In this document: positions 31,736 through 38,281 of the stretch, piece by piece
Position numbering within the stretch: the stretch's first letter is position 1
Layout: every line of letters begins with the position of its first letter
Translations under genes and position numbers: made by a program
The notes under the pieces: model-generated
The model's input: the letters and a program-made list of their open reading frames with translations, nothing else
Database searches by the model: none
Told to the model about the DNA's origin: nothing
Source of the DNA: Phycisphaerales bacterium
GTDB lineage: Bacteria > Planctomycetota > Phycisphaerae > Phycisphaerales > SM1A02
Assembly (NCBI GenBank): GCA_022616475.1
Contig: JAKEEP010000240.1
Span: 1-38,301 of the forward strand
Direction of reading: 5' to 3'
DNA length: 38,301 bases

Positions 31736-31772
31736 GGTGCCACGACTCGTCCCGTTAGGGCGAGTCGTGCCC
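31736..31772. repeat. Palindromic repeat, CACGACTC family, copy 2
   Basis: GGTGCCACGACTCGTCCC, then GTTA, then GGGCGAGTCGTGCC. The arms CACGACTCG/CGAGTCGTG pair perfectly over 9 bp, with an unpaired T and a CCC/GGG inner stem. This is the best preserved of the three copies. It lies after the proS stop, between convergent genes. Confidence 0.85.
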
Positions 31773-31827
31773 GATCAACGTAAACCTGCCGCTCGGGGTG
31801 CCATACATCGTCCCGGCGCGCGATTGG

Positions 31828-32100
31828 TCACGCCCTCACATCCAGATTGCGCCCGATCGCAAGGCTCACCGCCGCCTCCACGCGATCCGCCGCGCGCGTG
31901 TACAACTGAAACACGCCCGCCGCCGCGCTGCTCTCCTGCACGCGCACATCAAACCCGCGCACGGCCTCAAAGCTCACCGGCTGGCGCACCGTGGCCGCGA
32001 CAATCGATCCCGCCACCGCTGAAACCGGTGGTCTGATCGAATACGCATGCGCCAGTTGAATCGCAAGATGGTTCCCGCAGCCGGCGATTTCCATGCCCAC
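31828..32100 (-). CDS. Small hypothetical protein (90 aa)
   Basis: Unrecognised short open frame with third-position GC preference like its neighbours, which is the main reason for listing it. The product has no signal peptide; the first half is Gly/Ala-rich with strand-like segments (MEIAGCGNHLAIQLAHAYSI, VSAVAGSIVAATVRQ), the second half is mixed (VSFEAVRGFDVRVQESSAAA, VFQLYTRAADRVEAAVSLAI). It begins 47 bases after the anti-sigma factor stop on the same strand and could be the third gene of the sigma/anti-sigma operon. There is a second in-frame ATG two codons downstream, and the ribosome binding site is weak. Confidence 0.5.
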   Translation of the reverse strand: MGMEIAGCGNHLAIQLAHAYSIRPPVSAVAGSIVAATVRQPVSFEAVRGFDVRVQESSAAAGVFQLYTRAADRVEAAVSLAIGRNLDVRA

Positions 32101-32147
32101 ACTCTAGTGCGCGCAATCGCTTGGGCAAAGCCGGCTACTTATCGGCC

Positions 32148-33044
32148 TTACAGCGATGCCGCCGCAAACCACCGGTCGCTGATCGCCTGCACGTGCGCCG
32201 CCAGCTCCAGCGACTTTACGGTCTCGCGCAGCATCGTCAAATCTCCCAGGCTCAGCGGCCCGTTGACGATCCGCAGCAAAACCGACTCCGCCGCCAGCAC
32301 CACCGCGCGATCCTGCGCGCTCAACCGCTCTCGCACGCTCTCCAATCGCTCCAGAATCTCATCGTACTCGGCAATCTGCCGAACCCGCTCGGCATCCGCA
32401 AAGCTGCTTGCATCGGCTCGGCTCAGCATCGTCAGCAGATTGGAAGCCGCATACAGCGTGTCGGCGTCATCCTGAGAGAGATTCTGGCTCGAGAAATCGA
32501 CTTCCAAGGCAGCCGGTTGATATCGCGCCAACTGCTCATCGATTGCCGCGTTGGTCTGCTCATCCTGCGCGCTAGCCCCCGGAAGCGGACCATCGAACGT
32601 CCACGAACGCGTCAGGTGGCTCGAACCGCGAGTCCCCTGCAACCCTGGTGGCAACGGATCCGCCCCGCGCGGCCCGCCGGCAATCAGTGATCCGCCACCC
32701 TGATTCAGCACCCAGATCGAAAGCGAAAGCAGTAAGCACGCGGCCGCCGCCACCCAACCCAACCAGCTCGTCCATCGCCGCCCGGCAAAGTTGTACGCCT
32801 CCGCGTACACCGTCTGGCCCAGCACCGCCTCCGCAAAACCCGCCGGCAATCCCGCCGGCGACAGGGCGCGCTCCGCCTCCATCGCCAACATCTGGTTGAT
32901 CGATTCCGCCTCATTCACAAGCTCCCGGCAGCCCGGGCAATCGGCCAAATGCCGCTCCGCCGCATGACGAGTGTCACGATCAACCTCATCATCAACCAGC
33001 CCCGAAAGCATCGCCTTAATATCTTTGCAATCAAGATTCGTCAT
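32148..33044 (-). CDS. Zinc-finger anti-sigma factor, membrane-anchored
   Basis: Predicted partner of the ECF sigma factor encoded just upstream. About 298 residues: the N-terminal ZAS/zf-HC2 domain has the His-Cys-Cys site in HAAERHLADCPGCREL and the surrounding MLSGLVDDEVD; a single transmembrane helix (WLGWVAAAACLLLSLSIWVL) follows at about 95-115; the remaining extracytoplasmic part is Gly/Pro-rich and then helical. ZAS proteins bind and hold ECF sigma factors at the membrane until a signal releases them. ATG 33044 is preferred; a GTG six codons upstream (33062) is the alternative. A heptamer repeat tract (33067-33105) occupies the gap between this gene and the sigma gene. Confidence 0.87.
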   Translation of the reverse strand: MTNLDCKDIKAMLSGLVDDEVDRDTRHAAERHLADCPGCRELVNEAESINQMLAMEAERALSPAGLPAGFAEAVLGQTVYAEAYNFAGRRWTSWLGWVAAAACLLLSLSIWVLNQGGGSLIAGGPRGADPLPPGLQGTRGSSHLTRSWTFDGPLPGASAQDEQTNAAIDEQLARYQPAALEVDFSSQNLSQDDADTLYAASNLLTMLSRADASSFADAERVRQIAEYDEILERLESVRERLSAQDRAVVLAAESVLLRIVNGPLSLGDLTMLRETVKSLELAAHVQAISDRWFAAASL

Positions 33045-33066
33045 AGTTCGCCATCGATTCACTATT

Positions 33067-33105
33067 CAACTGACAACTGACAACTGACAACTGACAACTG
33101 ACAAC
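33067..33105. repeat. Heptamer tandem repeat (TGACAAC)x5
   Basis: Five perfect copies of TGACAAC plus a partial CAAC at the left end, in the 70-base gap between the sigma and anti-sigma genes. Related 7-base tracts occur at 36729 and 38165; all have CTGA every seven bases. Confidence 0.95.
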
Positions 33106-33114
33106 TCTCACCAC

Positions 33115-33681
33115 TCACGCCTGTTTGTACTTGCGGAACTCAAACACCAAAGGCTCATCCTCGGCATGTTTGAGGTCCTTCTTCATCTCGTCCAACAGCG
33201 CCGCGCGAGCACGGTTCAACCGGCTCATTACCGTGCCCACCGGCACGCCCAAATGCACGGCAATATCTTCGTAGCTCAACTGTTCCTGCGCTCGCAACAT
33301 CAGAATCGCGCGCTTGGAATCATCCAGCCGATCCATCGCCGCGCGTACGCGATCCAAACTCTCCGCGATATCGCACTCCTCATCGGATCGCCGCGATGAT
33401 CGCAGCGCCGGATCATCCGAGTACTCGGGCAAGGTCGCAGGCCGCTTGGTGCGCTGAAGCGAGTTGATCGACAGATTCGTGACCACCCGCCGCATCCACG
33501 ACGGGTACACCACCTCGCCGCCATCGGGCGGGCTCTTCCACAGCTTGATGAACGCCTCCTGCACGATTTCCTCGGCGCGATGGCGGTCGCGGCAAATGCC
33601 GGCACTGAGCGCGATCAATCGCGGACCGAGCTCTTGCATCCAGCTTCGCAGTTTGGCTTCGCTCATACAGGCCGACGCCAT
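33115..33681 (-). CDS. ECF-type RNA polymerase sigma factor
   Basis: Sigma-70 family factor of the extracytoplasmic function group, about 188 residues. Region 2 (about 15-80) contains CRDRHRAEEIVQEAFIKLWK and the DNA-melting part WMRRVVTNLSINSLQR; region 4 (about 115-170) contains LDDSKRAILMLRAQEQLSYEDIA and the helix-turn-helix VHLGVPVGTVMSRLNRARAAL. The frame stays open to 33741, but ATG 33681 has GGGAG eight bases upstream and gives a normal ECF length, so I prefer it. The anti-sigma factor gene follows on the same strand. ECF operons are usually autoregulated; I could not pin a promoter motif in the 98-base-plus region before it. Confidence 0.92.
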   Translation of the reverse strand: MASACMSEAKLRSWMQELGPRLIALSAGICRDRHRAEEIVQEAFIKLWKSPPDGGEVVYPSWMRRVVTNLSINSLQRTKRPATLPEYSDDPALRSSRRSDEECDIAESLDRVRAAMDRLDDSKRAILMLRAQEQLSYEDIAVHLGVPVGTVMSRLNRARAALLDEMKKDLKHAEDEPLVFEFRKYKQA

Positions 33682-33839
33682 GGCTTGATCTCCCAGGCTC
33701 ATCGTCGTTGCCGCCGCGGCGGCCGAAAACGACGATGCCATCTAATAGACCGCCTCAGCCCCTCAGCCATTCCACAAAAAGCCTCGCTCGTTCTCACGTC
33801 GCAACAGGAACCTTCAAAACAGGCCGTCCGCAACCGGTT

Positions 33840-35078
33840 TTATTGGGTCGTCGCCCCAAAACCCGCCACCTGCCGATTCCAGGCCTTGCCCTTGGCGTCC
33901 AGTTCGGGGTCAACATCCATCACTTGCACGGCTTGCGACTCACCGGGAAGCTGGCTCATCATCCTGGTCACTTCGGCGGCGTCCTGGCCCGACCACCAGA
34001 CGTTCTGCTCCATGACGAACTTCGTGGTGTCGGCTCCGGGCCCGGTCTCGGCTAGGAACTTCAACGTGCCGGGCTCCCAGACGCTGATGTTCAAGCCAAA
34101 AATGTTGCGCAGTCCCGGGCTGAATCGCGGGTCGTTGGGGTGCTCGTTGAACAGCGCCATCACGCTGCGCGTTGGACTGATGATCGTGTTGTTGCGAGCC
34201 AGCGAATCATCGGCATTGATGAACACGATCGCCGATTCGCTGCCGTAGATCACACACTGCTCCACGCGAACGTGGGCCGCTTCCGTTGCGCGTCCCGGGG
34301 GCGCATTGGCCGCCAATGGCGGTTGAAACGCGCTCAACTCACTCACACCCCCAATGCTGATGGCCCGTTCGCCCGAGTTGATGAAGCGGCATCCCTCGAT
34401 CTGAATCCGGTCGCTGCCGGCACGGACGCGAATCCCCCCGTTCTTCTGTTCGTGATCGATCAGCCCGGTGAATTGGCACCGCAAGATCGTCGCATCCCTG
34501 CAGCTAATCAGCTCCATCCCCGATCCGCCCCAGCCCTCGATGCGGCAGTCCTCGATCTGCACATTGCTCATGCCCGTGATGATGAGGCCGTGACGCTGCC
34601 CCTTCGGGCCAACTCTCGAGATCGACACATTGCGGATCGTGATCGAACTACCCATGGTCTCCGGGTTGCCGTTTTCATCCACCGCTTTGGGGTTGACCGG
34701 CGCCCCGGTGATCGTGACCCCGCAGATCGTTCCCCCGACAATGTTGACATCGCGGATCACCACGTGAGAGCAATTCTTGATGCGAATGGCTTCGCGATCG
34801 CGCTCAGCCACAATGTCGGTCGGTTTTCGTGGATCTGCCCCTCGGATGATGATGGGTTTCTGCGCCGTGCCCATCAGAGATTCGAACGAGGCCTTGCGAT
34901 GGCGGCCGGGCATGAGGATGATTTCGTCGCCGGCTCGCACCTTCGACGCCAGTTGCTCCCAATTCTGCGACTCGTTCACCAAGTGCTGCACCGCCGCAGC
35001 GCGCGGGCTGATCGCCAGCGCCGCCGCGATCGCGCCCGCCCCCGAGAACATCCACATTCGGCGGCTATTGGGCACCAT
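33840..35078 (-). CDS. Exported right-handed beta-helix (pectate-lyase-like) protein
   Basis: Predicted secreted parallel beta-helix protein of 412 residues. A signal peptide ends near residue 29 (ISPRAAAVQ). The opening LASKVRAGDEIILMPGRHR is the usual capping motif of polysaccharide lyase-type beta-helix proteins, and the following coils repeat with a rhythm of about 22-25 residues (AIRIKNCSHVVIRDVNIVGG, GLIITGMSNVQIEDCRIEGW, GIRVRAGSDRIQIEGCRFIN). No catalytic set can be assigned, so it may be a polysaccharide lyase, a hydrolase or a structural or adhesive protein. The ATG at 35078 directly follows the stop codon of the mannose-6-phosphate isomerase gene (TGAATG), so the two are translationally coupled; GAAAGGA lies 12 bases upstream. 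Confidence 0.83.
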   Translation of the reverse strand: MVPNSRRMWMFSGAGAIAAALAISPRAAAVQHLVNESQNWEQLASKVRAGDEIILMPGRHRKASFESLMGTAQKPIIIRGADPRKPTDIVAERDREAIRIKNCSHVVIRDVNIVGGTICGVTITGAPVNPKAVDENGNPETMGSSITIRNVSISRVGPKGQRHGLIITGMSNVQIEDCRIEGWGGSGMELISCRDATILRCQFTGLIDHEQKNGGIRVRAGSDRIQIEGCRFINSGERAISIGGVSELSAFQPPLAANAPPGRATEAAHVRVEQCVIYGSESAIVFINADDSLARNNTIISPTRSVMALFNEHPNDPRFSPGLRNIFGLNISVWEPGTLKFLAETGPGADTTKFVMEQNVWWSGQDAAEVTRMMSQLPGESQAVQVMDVDPELDAKGKAWNRQVAGFGATTQ

Positions 35079-36113
35079 TCAGGCGATCATTCCTTTCAAT
35101 GGTGAGGATAGCTTCACCCTCAACATCCACGCGCTTCGCGCCAGCATCGCCATCCACTCATCTCCCAACCCCGCTGGAATCAATGCGGTCGTCCCTGGAT
35201 GCAGATCGATCGCCGGCCCGTTCTGCGCCTGAATGCGCCCCGCTCCGCTGATCATCATCCACACTTCCGGGCGCCCCGAAGTCACAACTCGAAAACGCGC
35301 CATCGATAGCGCATCGACCCGTTCGATGTGAAAGAATTCCGTGGTGACCAGCTCCGTCGTGCGCACCCCGCTTGCTTCAATCGACCTGGCGGGTTTGGAG
35401 GGTTTCTCCTGAGTTTGCCGCCCGAAGTCGATGCACTCCAGCGCCTGCTCAATATGTAGCTCGCGGCTCGCCACTGTCCCGGGCGCTTCCTTGCGCCCCC
35501 AGTCGTACACGCGGAACGTCGTGTCGCTTGGAGTCTGAATCTCCGCCACCACAATCCCAGCACCCAAAGCATGGCACGTCCCACTCGGCAGGTAGTGCCA
35601 GTCGCCGGCCTTCACCGGCACCGCGATCAAATCGTCAACCACCTGATCGGTCCGAATGTGCTCAGCGAACTCTTCCGCCGTCACATCCGGCTTCACCCCC
35701 TTGTAAATCACCGACCCAGGCTCCGCGCTGATCACCACCCATGCCTCTGACTTCACGTGCGCCTCCGGGTGCCGCGCTGCATACTCGGCGTCCGGGTGAA
35801 CCTGTACCGACAAGTTCTCGCCCGCATCCAAATATTTGATCAGCAGCGGAAAGCCCCCCTCCGCCGATGTGTCGGCGTCACCCATGATCTCCTCATGGTG
35901 GCTCGCCATCGCTTGCCGCAGAGTCTGCCCTTCCCATTCTCCATTGGCAATCACCGACTGCCCGTCAGCCACCGAGCGCGGCAGATCGGCGATCTCCCAC
36001 GATTCGCCGATCGGAATCTTGGGCGGCAGCTTCTTGCCCAGAGCAGCCAGCGACCGGCCGCCCCAGACCTTGGGCTTCAGAATCGGCTCAAACAGCAACG
36101 GGTATGGCTCCAT
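35079..36113 (-). CDS. manA: Mannose-6-phosphate isomerase, class I
   Basis: Cytoplasmic zinc enzyme that interconverts mannose-6-phosphate and fructose-6-phosphate, feeding GDP-mannose and exopolysaccharide synthesis. It is 344 residues long, the short Bacillus-like class I form. The zinc ligands are visible: Gln104 and His106 in SVQVHPD, Glu123 in KSEAWVV and His181 in SGTCHALGAG. The N-terminus has LKPKVWGGRSL and the cupin core continues with VAEIQTPSDTTFRVYDWGR; the C-terminal cupin-like domain has LHPGTTALIPAG. The ATG at 36113 is the natural start. The coupled downstream beta-helix gene suggests a shared role in polysaccharide metabolism, which is inference. Confidence 0.94.
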   Translation of the reverse strand: MEPYPLLFEPILKPKVWGGRSLAALGKKLPPKIPIGESWEIADLPRSVADGQSVIANGEWEGQTLRQAMASHHEEIMGDADTSAEGGFPLLIKYLDAGENLSVQVHPDAEYAARHPEAHVKSEAWVVISAEPGSVIYKGVKPDVTAEEFAEHIRTDQVVDDLIAVPVKAGDWHYLPSGTCHALGAGIVVAEIQTPSDTTFRVYDWGRKEAPGTVASRELHIEQALECIDFGRQTQEKPSKPARSIEASGVRTTELVTTEFFHIERVDALSMARFRVVTSGRPEVWMMISGAGRIQAQNGPAIDLHPGTTALIPAGLGDEWMAMLARSAWMLRVKLSSPLKGMIA

Positions 36114-36250
36114 GGCGGCTCAGTTTGGTCGAGCACTCAAAATTATCGGCGATTTTGCGACTTTCCTGCGCCGGCGGCGCATCGGAATACCATAGAGCGC
36201 CTGCCGAGTTGTTCTAATCGGAGGTCGCCACGACATTGGGGTGTTCACCC

Positions 36251-36616
36251 ATGACGATTGTTCGATCAATGTGGTTTGCAACGGTTGTCGCGATTGTCTG
36301 CCTCGCCGCAATGGTCCGCGTTGCTCAGGCCCAAGTCGTCCTGAATATGCCTCCGCCAAAGCCCACTGCGAACCACCGAGCAAATCCCGCAGAGAATGAT
36401 TCCCCGGACGTCGGCTCCCTCGCCTTGCAGCGCTACGCCCGCGCGCGAACCGGAACTTACGACAACTACGGCATCGATTATCGGCGCCGGTACTATGACG
36501 ACTGGTGGTGGGACAACAACTGGTTCTTCGGCTTCCCATTCTTTGTCGGGCACCATCATCACCCCGGCGCGCCATGCAAACCCTCCGGCATGCACGTCAA
36601 AGCCGTCTTTCACTAA
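36251..36616 (+). CDS. Small exported Tyr/Trp/His-rich protein (121 aa)
   Basis: I do not recognise this protein. A clear signal peptide covers residues 1-28 (MWFATVVAIVCLAAMVRVAQ, cleavage near AQA-QV). The mature part is a Pro/Asn-rich, probably disordered stretch, then an aromatic-rich block (YDNYGIDYRRRYYDDWWWDN, FFGFPFF) and HHHHPG before the end. Such composition suggests a surface or matrix component, possibly metal binding through the His cluster. The ATG at 36251 gives the signal peptide at the N-terminus; an earlier in-frame start at 36236 would only add five residues. It is divergent from manA. A palindromic repeat and a heptamer tract follow. Confidence 0.7.
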   Translation: MTIVRSMWFATVVAIVCLAAMVRVAQAQVVLNMPPPKPTANHRANPAENDSPDVGSLALQRYARARTGTYDNYGIDYRRRYYDDWWWDNNWFFGFPFFVGHHHHPGAPCKPSGMHVKAVFH

Positions 36617-36640
36617 CCCACGATCACAAATCGCGAAGTC

Positions 36641-36681
36641 GGTGCCACGATTTCGTGTCGCCCCCGGCGACCGAGTCGTGC
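36641..36681. repeat. Palindromic repeat, CACGACTC family, diverged copy 3
   Basis: GGTGCCACGATTTCGTGTCGCC, loop CCC, then GGCGACCGAGTCGTGC. The outer arms (CACGA/TCGTG) match copies 1 and 2, while the inner stem is a new GTCGCC/GGCGAC. It lies between the convergent Tyr-rich and FabZ-like genes. Confidence 0.7.
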
Positions 36682-36728
36682 GGTTGGAAGCCGCGCACCC
36701 AGACACCCGCCAGCCCGCCCCTCACACC

Positions 36729-36756
36729 TGACCACTGACCACTGACCACTGACCAC
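36729..36756. repeat. Heptamer tandem repeat (TGACCAC)x4
   Basis: Four perfect copies of TGACCAC, a one-base variant of the TGACAAC unit at 33067-33105. It ends nine bases before the stop of the convergent FabZ-like gene. Confidence 0.95.
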
Positions 36757-36764
36757 TGCCTCTC

Positions 36765-37238
36765 TCACACCGCCATCCCCGCGATCTCCGCTTCGAACAC
36801 CAGCTTCCCTTCTACAACTCCTTGAACCTTGCTCGAAAACCGTCGCGCCGCAAACACCACCTCGCTGCCAAGCAGATACAGCGTGTCGCCCGGCGCCACC
36901 ATCCCGCGAAATACCACCTTGTCGCAACGCGTGAACCCGATGAAGTGCAGGTTCCCCGTCTTCTTCTTATACAGAACCGAGCACAGCTGCGCCCCAGCCT
37001 CGATCATCAGCACACCGGGAAACAACGGCCGCCCCGGAATATGCCCCGCAATCCAAAACTCATCGTGCCTCACCTTCTTCAACCCCAGTGCCAACGATTG
37101 ATCGTCGTTGAACCAAATGACGTGATCGAGCTGCCTCATTGGCCCGCGGTGAGGGTTCAGTCGCCCGACCTCTTCGCTTGAAATCGCGACGGCGTCCAAA
37201 TCAATTGTCGATAGATCAAAAAGCAGCGGCGATGCCAC
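36765..37238 (-). CDS. FabZ-like 3-hydroxyacyl-ACP dehydratase (hotdog fold)
   Basis: Hotdog-fold dehydratase of 157 residues. The family signatures are present: LNPHRGPMRQLDHVI near residue 30 (in place of LPHRYPFLLVD), the catalytic His66 in AGHIPGRPLFPGVLMIEA and Glu80 in the same motif, followed by GFTRCDKVVFRGMVAPGD. FabZ removes water from 3-hydroxyacyl-ACP in fatty-acid elongation. The N-terminal 25 residues are longer than in standard FabZ, and no other fab or lpx genes adjoin it, so a paralogue with a different acyl substrate is equally possible. The ATG at 37238 gives a plausible length; no strong ribosome binding site was seen. Confidence 0.85.
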   Translation of the reverse strand: MASPLLFDLSTIDLDAVAISSEEVGRLNPHRGPMRQLDHVIWFNDDQSLALGLKKVRHDEFWIAGHIPGRPLFPGVLMIEAGAQLCSVLYKKKTGNLHFIGFTRCDKVVFRGMVAPGDTLYLLGSEVVFAARRFSSKVQGVVEGKLVFEAEIAGMAV

Positions 37239-37562
37239 ACGGTTTCCCTTGGCTCAACCGCCGAAAGCCAACCCAAGGCCCCGGCGGGGGGCCGACAGGA
37301 TAACCGAATCCCACCCCGCACGCCCCAACGCGGCAGACGCGCTTCAAGCCCGTCTGAACAACACCACCAAGCGAGCCGGGGCGTCTCCCAGAGTCGCCGC
37401 GGAGACCCTCGCCCCGGTTGCCGAACAGCCAGCCGGAGCGGTCGGGCGCCATGGGCAAGCGACAGCTTACCCGTGCCGCGATTCATGTATATCCCATTGG
37501 CCAAAACGCCGGCTGCCGTCAGCGAAGCCGCAGCGTCCTCACCCCGCCGCTCTCGAACCCCG
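37239..37562. other. Intergenic stretch, GC-rich, no convincing gene
   Basis: About 324 bases between the FabZ-like gene and the histone-like gene, both on the minus strand. It contains a degenerate palindromic repeat (37332-37358). Open frames here (for example 37249-37629, +) have unusual composition and cross the repeat, so I do not call them. Confidence 0.5.
37332..37358. repeat. Degenerate copy of the GGCAGACGGGCTT palindrome
   Basis: GGCAGACGCGCTT, C, AAGCCCGTCTGAA matches the perfect palindrome at 2919-2945 at 23 of 27 positions. The arms still pair over most of their length. Confidence 0.75.
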
Positions 37563-37757
37563 CTACTGCCCCGGCGTCGAGGGCGTCTCGCTCCCTCGCG
37601 AGGCCAGAATCCCAACCCTCACCTCCTGAGCCGTAGCCTTGATCTGCTGCATCTGCTTGCGCACACGCGTGCCCGCGGCCTTGTTGCCGCCCTCGGCCTT
37701 CTGAATGTCATCCGCGGCATCTTGCACGAGCTTGATCAGACGGTCGTACGCTTCCAT
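37563..37757 (-). CDS. Histone H1-like protein (Hc1 family, 64 aa)
   Basis: Small DNA-binding protein resembling chlamydial Hc1 and planctomycete/verrucomicrobial relatives. The helical core LIKLVQDAADDIQKAEGGNK and AAGTRVRKQMQQIKATAQEV has the typical KAE-GNKAA-R-R pattern, but the long Lys/Ala-rich tail of classic Hc1 is replaced by a short ASRGSETPSTPGQ. Known members compact DNA; a nucleoid role is likely by family. The ATG at 37757 is chosen because GAGGT lies five bases upstream and because the frame upstream (to 38000) has a non-protein-like composition rich in Trp, Gly and Cys. It is monocistronic. Confidence 0.82.
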   Translation of the reverse strand: MEAYDRLIKLVQDAADDIQKAEGGNKAAGTRVRKQMQQIKATAQEVRVGILASRGSETPSTPGQ

Positions 37758-38132
37758 GTTGACCTCATTCCTGTAGCAAAAAACGTGGATCCAGCCACGT
37801 TGCATCATCGGCACAGCGCCACAGCTGGATTCAGCCCAGCGCCAGCGACCGCCAATTATGACCCCGATAATGCGGCCCGGACAAGGACCGCCCCCCCTCA
37901 AAAACCAACATTTCAGGTGCCTGTACGGGTTATTCGACCCTATTTTTTCACTTTTCCGCCAGCTTGACCAGCTCCAGGGCACACATGCGGCCCAGTGCAC
38001 TGCCTGCTGAAGCTCTGGCCTGTGACTCCTGATTCATCCGGATTTGATGGATATTGCTCTTTTTGGCGGAGGTTTTTTGGGAGGAGGAGGCCAGCGGGCC
38101 AGGGCGGCTTGGCTGGGAGCTGATCGCTGAGA

Positions 38133-38155
38133 CTCCTCGTGCGTACGCGAGGAGG
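38133..38155. repeat. CGTACG-centred hairpin repeat, copy 1
   Basis: CTCCTCG, TGCGTACG and CGAGGAG form a 7-bp stem. The 20-base sequence CTCGTGCGTACGCGAGGAGG (38136-38155) recurs exactly at 38218-38237. Confidence 0.85.
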
Positions 38156-38164
38156 GGGCGAGAG

Positions 38165-38206
38165 GGCTGAGGGCTGAGTGCTGAGTGGTGAGTGCTGGGG
38201 GCTGAG
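38165..38206. repeat. Degenerate heptamer repeat (GGCTGAG/TGCTGAG)x6
   Basis: Six consecutive heptamers: GGCTGAG, GGCTGAG, TGCTGAG, TGGTGAG, TGCTGGG, GGCTGAG. They share the CTGA-every-seven design with the tracts at 33067 and 36729 and lie between the two CGTACG hairpins. Confidence 0.85.
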
Positions 38207-38217
38207 AGCTACGGTTT

Positions 38218-38237
38218 CTCGTGCGTACGCGAGGAGG
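38218..38237. repeat. CGTACG-centred hairpin repeat, copy 2
   Basis: Exact 20-base copy of 38136-38155, 82 bases downstream in the same orientation, with the heptamer tract between the two. Confidence 0.85.
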
Positions 38238-38281
38238 GTTTCAACACCGAGGCCACAGAGGTCCACGGAGAGGGGCGGGGG

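Noticed and set aside
33067-33105. CRISPR array
   Set aside because: The repeats are contiguous 7-base units with no spacers and no cas genes nearby; they are simple tandem repeats.
37249-37629. Plus-strand open frame of 126 aa in the FabZ/histone gap
   Set aside because: Pro/Arg/Ala-rich composition, crosses a palindromic repeat and overlaps the histone-like gene antisense.
37758-38000. N-terminal extension of the histone-like protein to 145 aa
   Set aside because: The extra residues are Trp/Gly/Cys-rich and unlike Hc1; a GAGGT ribosome binding site precedes the internal ATG at 37757.
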